Notes under the pieces: model-generated
Seen by the model: the letters and a program-made list of their open reading frames with translations, nothing else
What the model was told of the DNA's origin: nothing
Databases searched by the model: none
Shown here: piece by piece, positions 8,154 to 14,800 of the stretch
Layout of the letters: every line of letters begins with the position of its first letter
How positions within the stretch are numbered: the stretch's first letter is position 1
IMG/VR virus record: IMGVR_UViG_3300021957_004119
Location: 1 to 22,955 of that record
Source: a virus
Direction: 5' to 3' (one strand)
Length of the DNA: 22,955 nt
Program-made: the position numbers and the translations under genes

Positions 8154-10283
8154 ATGGCAGTAAAAGTTAATGGTACCACAGTAATTGATGACAGCCGAAA
8201 TGTTTGTGCAGTTTCTGTCTGTGCCTGTTGTATAGAAAGTTCCTCAACAGTCACTATTCCTTCGGGAAACACAGCAAGTAGGCCTACGGGGGGTACTGGT
8301 CAAGTCTTCTTTGACACAGACGAAGGGTCACTCATAGCACATGACGGTTCAGATTGGGCTGCTGTGGGTGGTGGAACTACTATTAACATGAATGAGTATA
8401 GTACTGGTAGTATGACAGGCGTAGCAGGGGCAGTTACCAGTAATACGCCAGAATGTACACAAGCTCATTATGAGGTTGGTTACAACAACTCTACTGCTCT
8501 TTTCTTTCATAGCAAGTGCGGATGTTGCAACCATGTTGTAAGCAATGGCTCACCAGGAAATGGTGGTTTTAGGGTTAAAAATGGTTTAACAGGAGATGTT
8601 GCAACCTTTTCAGGCGGCTGCGGCACATCGTCTGCCCAATATTGTTGTGGGCAGATAATGATGAATGATGTAGTATTGAGGCCATGTGGTATAGAAGACA
8701 CAGATCCAAGAGCCACAATACCTATACTTACAACCCACGGTTGTGCGACTTTTGCTTCCTTTCTAGAAACCAATGGTAGCCTAACAATTAGATGTACAGG
8801 TAATGGTCCTTCGATGAGTCCATCTACCCTTGGGAATGTCACTAACTTCCCTAAAACAGCTATTTTTAGGCAGTATGGGGTGTTTAAAAATCAATGCAAC
8901 TGCGGTATTGAATCCTATGGTGATTCTTGTTGTGGGGTCACTATTACTCTTAATTTAACTAAACGAACTTGCTATCAAAATGCAGGTTGCATATTTTTAG
9001 ACGCCACCTTTGGCTATAAACCTTGTTACTTTTATTCGACAGAAACGTGTGCAGATGCCGCCTCTTCACCTGTTAGATTTCAGAGGATGTGTGGGGGTAA
9101 CATATGCTGTGGTAGTAACCAGAATGCTGTGGTTATTGACTGGTCCACTAAAACTTTTTGGACAGTTACAGGCAATGGTGTGGGTGCCTGTTGTAATTAC
9201 TGTAGAAATATAATGCAATGGTGCATTTGTGATAAAGGATACCCTAACTGCCAGTCTTGTTGGTGTATGGCGACCACCCCCATGTGTCGTCTTTTTACAT
9301 GCTGTATGCACTGTGTTATTCAGAGTGGTGCCGCAGGAAGCTGCTGTACTTATGGCAGAGGTGTTCTTCATGGTGGAAAGTTGATAATCCCTCAAAACGA
9401 TCCTAGAACTACCTGTGGGACTATACACGTTTTTCCTACAACAGCAGGATCTGTTTGCGGTGTCAAGTTGGGTAGGTGTGGGTTGTATGTAGGACTAAGC
9501 CCTGGCCTTCCAATGGGGTTACACCACGATAAAGACGGGAATCTAAGAGGGTTCTTTGCGTGGTCACCTACCAGTGTGAGAAGTAATACTTTTGGCTGCA
9601 ATAACTGCAGTGTACAGGGTGTTACTGAGTTTATGTGGGCACCAGGGTGTGATATATCCACACAGGTAGCTACTAACATGGTTGAGTATCACGCAACCCG
9701 CAACTGTAGCTTGCCTGGACATAATTTATGGCCGATACAGTGTACTTGCACTTGCCCATCAACGTCATTTTGGGGAACAGCTGATTGGCTTAGGTGTAGT
9801 AATAATTTAGTAGGCTATAATAACCTAACGGGTAAAAGAAGCATTACAGGTTTTTCGTTCAGATGTGGAGCTTCTACCCTAACGAATATGTTAACTTCTT
9901 TTGTAACAGACGAACCTGCTATTGATTTTGCAAGTGGAAGTGTTTGTTGCTTTATGACGCAGAAAACTGCAGAAGCTTTAAACCACCTTGTACTTACAGG
10001 TCGAGGGTCTTGTATTGCTGCAAGGCAGTGTATTGACAATGTATTCCCTACAAACGGTTACAGCTTTTCTTTTCACTATTGTTGTGGTGGTTGTGTAAAA
10101 GTCTGTACAGCTAATGCTATGGGTAACTCAAGTTGTGGTGGTTTAGCTTTATGCCCTAACTTTTGTAGTCAGTATGATGGGCCTAGTGTAAACAGAAACT
10201 GTTTATCAAATAGTGACTTTTTATGTCTAGACAACAAAATGAATGTACCACCTGCAGTTTGGCCTATGTGCACCTCGCCATAA
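8154..10283 (+). CDS. Cysteine-rich tail fibre/spike-like protein (second pair, long member)
   Basis: 709 residues. The N-terminus is the shared module (KVNGTTVIDDSRN, PSGNTASRPTGGTG, FFDTDEG, a GSDWA end), again with Cys starting right after DSRN (VCAVSVCACC). I count about 65 Cys (near 9%). The densest part is around residues 345-400: ACCNYCRNIMQWCICDKG, then QSCWCM, TCCMHC and SCC. The body differs from the protein at 5542 and is about 200 residues longer, but shares strand/turn patterns such as AVVIDWSTKTFW. There are no membrane segments or signal peptide. The Shine-Dalgarno is AGAGGAA. It is the last gene before the sugar-modification island. The fibre or spike role rests on the shared N-terminus and position. 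Why it carries so much Cys is unknown; disulfide lattice, metal binding or modified Cys are all open. Confidence 0.7.
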   Translation: MAVKVNGTTVIDDSRNVCAVSVCACCIESSSTVTIPSGNTASRPTGGTGQVFFDTDEGSLIAHDGSDWAAVGGGTTINMNEYSTGSMTGVAGAVTSNTPECTQAHYEVGYNNSTALFFHSKCGCCNHVVSNGSPGNGGFRVKNGLTGDVATFSGGCGTSSAQYCCGQIMMNDVVLRPCGIEDTDPRATIPILTTHGCATFASFLETNGSLTIRCTGNGPSMSPSTLGNVTNFPKTAIFRQYGVFKNQCNCGIESYGDSCCGVTITLNLTKRTCYQNAGCIFLDATFGYKPCYFYSTETCADAASSPVRFQRMCGGNICCGSNQNAVVIDWSTKTFWTVTGNGVGACCNYCRNIMQWCICDKGYPNCQSCWCMATTPMCRLFTCCMHCVIQSGAAGSCCTYGRGVLHGGKLIIPQNDPRTTCGTIHVFPTTAGSVCGVKLGRCGLYVGLSPGLPMGLHHDKDGNLRGFFAWSPTSVRSNTFGCNNCSVQGVTEFMWAPGCDISTQVATNMVEYHATRNCSLPGHNLWPIQCTCTCPSTSFWGTADWLRCSNNLVGYNNLTGKRSITGFSFRCGASTLTNMLTSFVTDEPAIDFASGSVCCFMTQKTAEALNHLVLTGRGSCIAARQCIDNVFPTNGYSFSFHYCCGGCVKVCTANAMGNSSCGGLALCPNFCSQYDGPSVNRNCLSNSDFLCLDNKMNVPPAVWPMCTSP

Positions 10284-10293
10284 AAATAAGGGC

Positions 10294-10322
10294 TTGTGTT
10301 AAAGATTAGTAAGTTATATAAT
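10294..10322 (+). promoter_or_regulatory. Sigma70-like promoter candidate before the glycosyltransferase gene
   Basis: A perfect TATAAT (10317-10322) lies 17 bases after TTGTGT (10294-10299), which keeps the TTG of the -35 box. It falls in the largest gap of the window (10284-10373) and would start transcription near 10329, reading into 10374. The -35 match is only partial, so this is a candidate. Confidence 0.45.
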
Positions 10323-10328
10323 AACCAC

Positions 10329-10346
10329 CAAAGCCGTAAGGTTTTG
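10329..10346 (+). other. Small hairpin with GTAA (GNRA-type) loop in the leader
   Basis: CAAAGCC (10329-10335) pairs with GGTTTTG (10340-10346), with one G-T wobble, around a GTAA loop: 7 base pairs. It begins where the candidate promoter would start transcripts, so it could be a 5'-end stabilising hairpin. It could instead be a weak terminator for the upstream fibre transcript. Only the pairing is seen. Confidence 0.35.
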
Positions 10347-10373
10347 TAAAGATAATAATAAGAAAGAATATGT

Positions 10374-11300
10374 ATGAAAACTGTCTTTATGATTGACGGT
10401 GGTGCTGGAAGAGCTATTGCAGCAATTCCTGCTCTCATCAAGTACAGTAAGAGTAATCCTGACTTTAGGGTTATAGTTCATGGTTGGGATACTTTGTACT
10501 GGGGTATTCCTGAGCTTCATGACAAGGTGTTTAACCCAGACCAGAAGGGTGCCTTTGAGCAATTTTTTATGGGTGCTGATAGAGTTCTTTCCCCAGAACC
10601 TTACAGAGTACCTGGGTACTACAGACAAGAAAAGTCTTTAGCTGAAGCCTTTGACTACTTGATTAATGAAACAGACGATCATTCTGATCTTAGTTTACCA
10701 GTTATTAAAACAAATAAGAACGAAGAGTTACAAGCAGCTAATTTTATACGAGAAACAAAGCAGCAGCAACAGAAGCAAAAAACGATTATTATACAGCCTT
10801 TTGGAAGGTCAATGGAGAAACCTCAAGAGGGCGTTCTGTTAGATCAGTCTTCTCGTTCTATTAATCCTGATACATATATCAAGTTGGTTAAGAAGTTATC
10901 TACGAAGTACAACCTAGTGTTGTTCGCAGAGAAAAACTTCTGGATGGAAGAAGATACCTATACAATGAAGCCCGAGGCTGACCTTCGTATGTGGTCTGCT
11001 TTCATTGACGCAGCTGATTACTTCATTGGTTGTGATTCTGTTGGTCAACACATGGCTCGTGCCATGAATAAGCCTGGTACAGTTATTGTTGGTTCTACCT
11101 TTGCTGTCAATACCTCCTATCCTGACTACTTTAATATCATTGAAAGGGATGTTCAGAAGAAGTACTCACCTATCCGTATATCAGGTCTTGAGTCTCACTT
11201 GGCAGATAGAGCTAATGAAGCTACTGTTGAGTTCACGGATGAAGAGATCAATAAGATCTACGAGTCTATCGTAAAAGACATTGAAAAGAAGGTGAAGTAA
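10374..11300 (+). CDS. GT9-like (heptosyltransferase-type) glycosyltransferase
   Basis: 308 residues with a GT-B-like layout. The N-terminal domain opens with a strand and glycine-rich turn (FMIDGGAGRAIAAIPALIKY), as in ADP-heptose:LPS heptosyltransferases, which start with a similar G-x-G and P-A-L helix. The C-terminal half starts with TIIIQPFGRS (137-146), then a helix and LVLFAEKNF. It ends with ADYFIGCDSVGQHMARAM (215-232) and a TVIVGST strand (236-242), matching the GT9 donor-binding pattern (I/V-x-x-DS-G-x-x-H-x-A). It is probably cytosolic. A Gln/Lys-rich stretch (129-136) links the halves. The next gene starts immediately after its stop, so the two are one operon. An ADP-heptose donor is inferred from the family and the heptose genes downstream; the acceptor is unknown. 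Confidence 0.65.
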   Translation: MKTVFMIDGGAGRAIAAIPALIKYSKSNPDFRVIVHGWDTLYWGIPELHDKVFNPDQKGAFEQFFMGADRVLSPEPYRVPGYYRQEKSLAEAFDYLINETDDHSDLSLPVIKTNKNEELQAANFIRETKQQQQKQKTIIIQPFGRSMEKPQEGVLLDQSSRSINPDTYIKLVKKLSTKYNLVLFAEKNFWMEEDTYTMKPEADLRMWSAFIDAADYFIGCDSVGQHMARAMNKPGTVIVGSTFAVNTSYPDYFNIIERDVQKKYSPIRISGLESHLADRANEATVEFTDEEINKIYESIVKDIEKKVK

Positions 11301-13016
11301 ATGAATATTCTAGGTATTAATCCAGGTCATAACGGTGCAGCTGCACTCTTGATTGACGGTGAGCTTGAGTTCTACATTGAAGAGGAACGTCTGTCCCGTA
11401 GTAAATACGATGGCAACCCTCTTATGGGTATCCTTGAAGGTTTGAAGTTCGGTATTGATGTCCTTGTCCTTGGTGGGACTAGCCCTCAGTTTCCTCAGCT
11501 TCCTTGGACAGGGGAAGACCCTTATAGTGCTCTGGTTCGCAAGCATAACCCAAATGTTAAGGTCATTAACGTAGGTCACATCCACCATATTGGTCATGCT
11601 GCCTCAGCATTTTATAACTCAGGGTTTGAAGATGCTGCTGCTGTTATTGTAGACGGATCTGGTACACGTCAAGAGATACAGGTAGACGAAGAGGGCAATA
11701 AGAACCCTGGCTTTGAGACTGAAACAATCTTTAACTGTGACTACGAAGAGGGTATCAAGCCTGTCTTTCAATCCTTCGGTGGTAACCCTGACACCCAACG
11801 TGTTGTAGGTGATAACATTGAGATGGACTCAGCTATTACTCTGGTTAAAGCTTATGAGGCTGTGTCTGAGTACCTTGGTTTTGGTTTCATTGAAGCTGGT
11901 AAGACAATGGGTCTTGCACCGTATGGTAAAGACGATAATCTTATTCCTTCTCTCTTCTATGGTGGTCGTGGTAACAAGAACGTATTCGTTCCTAACTACC
12001 CTGCTGGTGCTCACATTGACCACACACGTCACCCTTATCTGACACTCAAGGAAGATCCCCGTGCTTGGCACAGTAACTACACTAAGGTGACGGATGCTGC
12101 TAAAAATCTAGCATGGGCTGTGCAGGATGAAACTCAACGTCTTGTTGGTGACCTGATTGAGAAGGCTGTAAAACTAACAGGCAAAAAACAAATTGTTATT
12201 TCTGGTGGCTATGGTCTCAACTGTGTGGCTAATTACTATTACAAGAAACGTTTTCCTGACTTGGAAATATACGTTGATCCTATCTCTCATGATGGTGGTA
12301 CTGCACTGGGTCTAGCTCAACTGGTCCACTATGCAGAGACTAAGGACAAGACTATCCGTCCACTCAAGACCCTGTACCTTGGGCCTGAACGTAAGGGGTC
12401 ATACGACTTCGGTGACATTGAGACTACAGACGTAACACCTGCTGACATTGCTAAGATGATTTCTGAGAAGAACATTGTGGCTATGGTTCAGGGTAGGTCT
12501 GAGGCTGGTCCTCGTGCTCTAGGTAACCGTTCGATCCTGTACGATCCCACTGATCCTAAAGGTAAGGACACAGTGAACAAGGTAAAAGGACGTGAGTGGT
12601 TCAGACCATTTGCAGGGTCCATGATGCAGGAGCACTTTGCGGAGTGGTTTGAAACCTACGGAATGGAAGAGTCACCGTCCATGATGTATGCAATGGATTT
12701 CAAGCTAGAGAAGCATGGTGAGTGCCCAGCAATCACACACGTAGATGGTACTTGTCGTATTCAGACTGTTACTAAAGAACAGAATGAAGTGTATCACACT
12801 CTTATTGATGAGTTCCGTAAAATTACAGGTGTACCTATCTTGTTCAATACTAGCTTTAACTTGGCTGGTGAACCTCTGGTAGAAACACTTGATGATGCAA
12901 TGAGAACTATTAAGAACTCTGACATCAACTACCTGTACCTACCAGAGCTAGGCAAGCTGGTACACTACCCCTACAATGACTCTATTGTAGAAGACTTGGA
13001 GGAGGCTGCTGCTTAA
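11301..13016 (+). CDS. NodU/TobZ-family O-carbamoyltransferase
   Basis: 571 residues, full length for the family. The enzymes transfer a carbamoyl group from carbamoyl phosphate, via carbamoyl-adenylate, to a hydroxyl of a sugar or antibiotic. The Kae1-like domain starts with ILGINPGHNGAAALL and EEERLSRSK. Metal ligands are visible as His95 and His99 (HHIGH) and Asp118 (VDGSG), with Asp331 in SHDGGTALG; the H-x3-H and 19-residue gap to Asp match what I recall of TobZ. The C-terminal part has QGRSEAGPRALGNRSIL (397-413), VKGREWFRPFAGS and FNTSFNLAGEPLVET. All key motifs look intact. Arg codons are nearly all CGT, unlike the AGA/AGG-rich virion genes, which suggests separate origin or high expression. 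The stop overlaps that of the convergent phosphatase gene by 4 bases. The substrate is unknown; a sugar attached by the GT9 neighbour is likely. Confidence 0.88.
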   Translation: MNILGINPGHNGAAALLIDGELEFYIEEERLSRSKYDGNPLMGILEGLKFGIDVLVLGGTSPQFPQLPWTGEDPYSALVRKHNPNVKVINVGHIHHIGHAASAFYNSGFEDAAAVIVDGSGTRQEIQVDEEGNKNPGFETETIFNCDYEEGIKPVFQSFGGNPDTQRVVGDNIEMDSAITLVKAYEAVSEYLGFGFIEAGKTMGLAPYGKDDNLIPSLFYGGRGNKNVFVPNYPAGAHIDHTRHPYLTLKEDPRAWHSNYTKVTDAAKNLAWAVQDETQRLVGDLIEKAVKLTGKKQIVISGGYGLNCVANYYYKKRFPDLEIYVDPISHDGGTALGLAQLVHYAETKDKTIRPLKTLYLGPERKGSYDFGDIETTDVTPADIAKMISEKNIVAMVQGRSEAGPRALGNRSILYDPTDPKGKDTVNKVKGREWFRPFAGSMMQEHFAEWFETYGMEESPSMMYAMDFKLEKHGECPAITHVDGTCRIQTVTKEQNEVYHTLIDEFRKITGVPILFNTSFNLAGEPLVETLDDAMRTIKNSDINYLYLPELGKLVHYPYNDSIVEDLEEAAA

Positions 13017-13660
13017 GGCAGCTTATCAACAAATTGGAGGAGATTGTCGAAAACTTTCGTCTTCTTTCTTAACTTCTCTTTAGAGAACTTCTTCAACTCT
13101 CCTTCAGTAGCCATCCCGTGACCAGTACGTACTAGGATCGGGGTGGCACCAATCTTAGCAGCAGCTTTGAGGTCGGACATCTTGTCTCCTACGTAGAAAC
13201 CACCCTGTTTGAAACGGGCCTTTCCCTCAAAGATTTCTTTCTCTGCTCTGTGAAACATACCTAGGTTAGGTTTGGCGTAGTAGTCTTCTTTTAATGATGT
13301 TTCAGAATAGAAAAGACCATCAATAGTGTAAATACCTGCATTGCCAAAGATTTCAAACATACGTTGATGTACAGCTTCTACCTGCTCATGTGTTTGTAAT
13401 TTCTTTTTAATACCTCCCTGATTAGTGAGGATAACTACTTTGTAACCTTTTATACGGAGCTTACGGATAGCTGCTAGAGATTTAGGATAAACTTCAAAGT
13501 CATCAGGATCTGTGATGTAGTGCCCCTTGTCTATATTTATAACACCATCACGATCTAGCCCCACAATAGACTTGGGGAAAACTGTAGGCCAATCTGGGGG
13601 TAACTCTTGTTGAGATTGTGGGCTTGGTTCTTGTTCAATAATGTGTTTAAATCTGGACAT
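13013..13660 (-). CDS. gmhB: HAD phosphatase, GmhB-like (heptose bisphosphate phosphatase candidate)
   Basis: 215 residues, the only minus-strand gene. HAD motifs: GLDRDGVIN (Asp36 nucleophile, Asp38 acid/base), VILTNQGGI (Thr79), YAKPNLGMF (Lys130) and FYVGDKMSDLKAAAKIGA (Asp159, Asp163). The C-terminus continues as TPILVRTGHG. This order and spacing fit the HAD-IIIA group of GmhB (D,D-heptose 1,7-bisphosphate 7-phosphatase) and histidinol phosphatases. It has about 30 extra N-terminal residues, and the C-x-H...C-x-C zinc loop usual in GmhB is absent (no Cys between motifs II and III). The substrate is therefore inferred mainly from the adjoining heptose genes; a polynucleotide or other sugar phosphatase is possible. 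Start chosen for a strong AAGGAGA at 13671-13665. It overlaps the carbamoyltransferase stop by 4 bases and diverges from 13690 across 29 bases. Confidence 0.7.
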   Translation of the reverse strand: MSRFKHIIEQEPSPQSQQELPPDWPTVFPKSIVGLDRDGVINIDKGHYITDPDDFEVYPKSLAAIRKLRIKGYKVVILTNQGGIKKKLQTHEQVEAVHQRMFEIFGNAGIYTIDGLFYSETSLKEDYYAKPNLGMFHRAEKEIFEGKARFKQGGFYVGDKMSDLKAAAKIGATPILVRTGHGMATEGELKKFSKEKLRKKTKVFDNLLQFVDKLP

Positions 13661-13664
13661 AAGA

Positions 13665-13671
13665 TCTCCTT
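13665..13671 (-). promoter_or_regulatory. Strong Shine-Dalgarno of the minus-strand phosphatase gene
   Basis: AAGGAGA on the minus strand, five bases before the ATG at 13660 when counted from AGGAG. It is one of the best ribosome sites in the window and supports this being a real, translated gene and this start. Confidence 0.7.
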
Positions 13672-13689
13672 TTTAACAGGATAATACAC

Positions 13690-14100
13690 ATGAAAAAAGT
13701 ATTTGTCAATGGAGCCTTTGATGTACTACACTCTGGACACCTTGATCTTATTGATTTTGCAGGTATGTTAGGGGGTCAACTACTTGTAGCTATTGACACA
13801 GATGACAAAATAAGGTATAACAAGGGGGCAGATAGACCTTTTAACAATCTGAAAAATCGGAAGCATCTGATGTCAATGTTAAAGCCTGTTACTAATGTTG
13901 TGCCATTTAACTCTGATGAGGAGTTAGCCGATATTATTAAAAGGTATGAACCTGACGTTATGGTAAAAGGTTCTGATTGGAGGGGGAAGAAGATTGTTGG
14001 GGAGGAATACTGTAAGGAAATAGTATTCTTTGAGAGGACCAATGATGAATCAACAACAAAAACCCTCCAAGATTTTGTTGATAGGAGACGGATGTTATGA
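13690..14100 (+). CDS. hldC: ADP-heptose synthase nucleotidyltransferase domain protein (HldC / HldE C-terminal type)
   Basis: 136 residues, a complete cytidylyltransferase-fold protein. The nucleotide-binding motif is FVNGAFDVLHSGHLDLI, with His14 and His17 in the H-x-G-H signature. Then come IDTDDKIRYNKGADRPFNNL and an R-x-H-L-M-S-M-L helix, PDVMVKGSDWRGKKIVG, and near the end ERTNDESTTKTL, whose STT matches the HldE C-terminal domain. It would adenylylate D-glycero-D-manno-heptose 1-phosphate to ADP-heptose. Glycerol-3-phosphate cytidylyltransferase is the main alternative, but the VKGSDW and STT motifs and the kinase and epimerase neighbours favour heptose. Shine-Dalgarno AGGA lies about ten bases upstream. 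The last 56 bases are shared with the kinase gene in another frame. Confidence 0.8.
   Translation: MKKVFVNGAFDVLHSGHLDLIDFAGMLGGQLLVAIDTDDKIRYNKGADRPFNNLKNRKHLMSMLKPVTNVVPFNSDEELADIIKRYEPDVMVKGSDWRGKKIVGEEYCKEIVFFERTNDESTTKTLQDFVDRRRML
14031..14038 (+). promoter_or_regulatory. Shine-Dalgarno setting the kinase start inside the upstream gene
   Basis: TGAGAGGA lies six bases before the ATG at 14045 and three before the ATG at 14042. A TTG at 14030 would precede this site. The spacing favours 14045 (protein MNQQQKPSK...), or less likely 14042. Confidence 0.55.
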
Positions 14101-14800
14101 CGAGTATTGTTACGGCATTGTAAACAGGCTAAACCCAGAAGCACCAGTACCAGTATTAGACTGGGATACTACTGCTAGTAAACTAGGCATGGCTGGCAAT
14201 GTATTAAAAAATCTAGTCTCTTTGGGAGTAGACTGTCACTACGACATTTTGTACAAGGAAACAAAAAGAAGGTATATTGATTCAAAGACAGGCCAACAAA
14301 TTGTTAGAGTTGATATCCCACTCTTAAAAGAGGTGCATGATGAACATCGACTGCACAAGTTTAATGATTACGATGCTGTCGTCATTTCTGACTATAATAA
14401 AGGTTATGTTAGTACCTTTGCAATACAAAGCATACTAGAAAGTTATGACGGTCCTGTATTTATTGATACAAAAAAACAAGATCTAAAGTTACTTGGTAAG
14501 GCTTTTGTAAAAATAAATCAGTACGAATATGAAAATAGAATATCTGATGCAGAAAATATGATTGTTACGTTTGGATCAGAGAAAGTTGTATACAAAGATA
14601 GACTATACTTACCACCAAAAGTAGATGCACATGATGTTTGTGGAGCAGGAGATACTTTTTTAGCAGCTCTGGTGTATGACTACTTACAAACAGACAACAT
14701 AGAAAAAGCTATTGAGTTTGCTATGAAGGCTGCTGCGGTAACTGTCCAACATGTCGGTGTCTATGCACCCCGTATCGGGGAGATACGTAATGCGGCTTGA
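14045..14800 (+). CDS. hldA: Heptose 7-phosphate kinase (HldA / HldE N-terminal, PfkB fold)
   Basis: 251 residues from ATG 14045. It phosphorylates C1 of D-glycero-D-manno-heptose 7-phosphate in the HldE kinase family. Visible motifs: ILLIGDGCYDEYCYG, then VNRLNPEAPVPVLDWD (family R-x-(S/N)-PEAPVPV), a glycine/Asn turn GMAGNVLKNLVSLG, KRRYIDSKTGQQIVRVD, VVISDYNKGYV, and the PfkB signature DVCGAGDTFLAAL with the catalytic Asp in GAGD. It ends with VGVYAPRIGEI. Usual HldE kinase domains are about 320 residues, so this is a shortened form, mostly in the middle. The gene follows the nucleotidyltransferase, the reverse of domain order in fused bacterial HldE. It overlaps that gene by 56 bases and the cupin by 11. 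Arg codons are mostly AGA/AGG. Confidence 0.8.
   Translation: MNQQQKPSKILLIGDGCYDEYCYGIVNRLNPEAPVPVLDWDTTASKLGMAGNVLKNLVSLGVDCHYDILYKETKRRYIDSKTGQQIVRVDIPLLKEVHDEHRLHKFNDYDAVVISDYNKGYVSTFAIQSILESYDGPVFIDTKKQDLKLLGKAFVKINQYEYENRISDAENMIVTFGSEKVVYKDRLYLPPKVDAHDVCGAGDTFLAALVYDYLQTDNIEKAIEFAMKAAAVTVQHVGVYAPRIGEIRNAA
14777..14783 (+). promoter_or_regulatory. Shine-Dalgarno selecting the cupin start at 14790
   Basis: GGGGAGA lies six bases before the ATG at 14790, inside the end of the kinase gene. Upstream in-frame ATGs at 14751 and 14763 have no comparable site and would add residues not expected in the cupin fold. Confidence 0.6.

Noticed and set aside
9066-9428. 120-residue minus-strand frame opposite the second Cys-rich gene
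   Set aside because: Lies fully within a stronger gene with a recognised N-terminal module and shows no domain or ribosome site.
5542-10283. Cys abundance as a frameshift or recoding artefact
   Set aside because: Both frames are long and open, start with a module shared with Cys-free neighbours, and keep FDTDE and W motifs in frame; neighbouring genes show normal Cys levels, so a genome-wide reassigned codon is unlikely.
5320-10283. Diversity-generating retroelement acting on the fibre genes
   Set aside because: No reverse transcriptase and no template/variable repeat pair with adenine-specific changes was seen in the window.
13525-13540. TATAAATA on the minus strand, like a T4-type late promoter
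   Set aside because: It lies inside the phosphatase coding sequence, downstream of its start and pointing into the same gene, where it could not drive the full gene.
13654-13685. TGGACA ... GATAAT promoter before the nucleotidyltransferase gene
   Set aside because: The spacer is 20 bases and the start would fall at the start codon, giving a leaderless transcript although an AGGA ribosome site is present.
14751-14789. Cupin start at 14751 or 14763
   Set aside because: No Shine-Dalgarno at a suitable distance and a deep overlap with the kinase end; 14790 has GGGGAGA six bases upstream.
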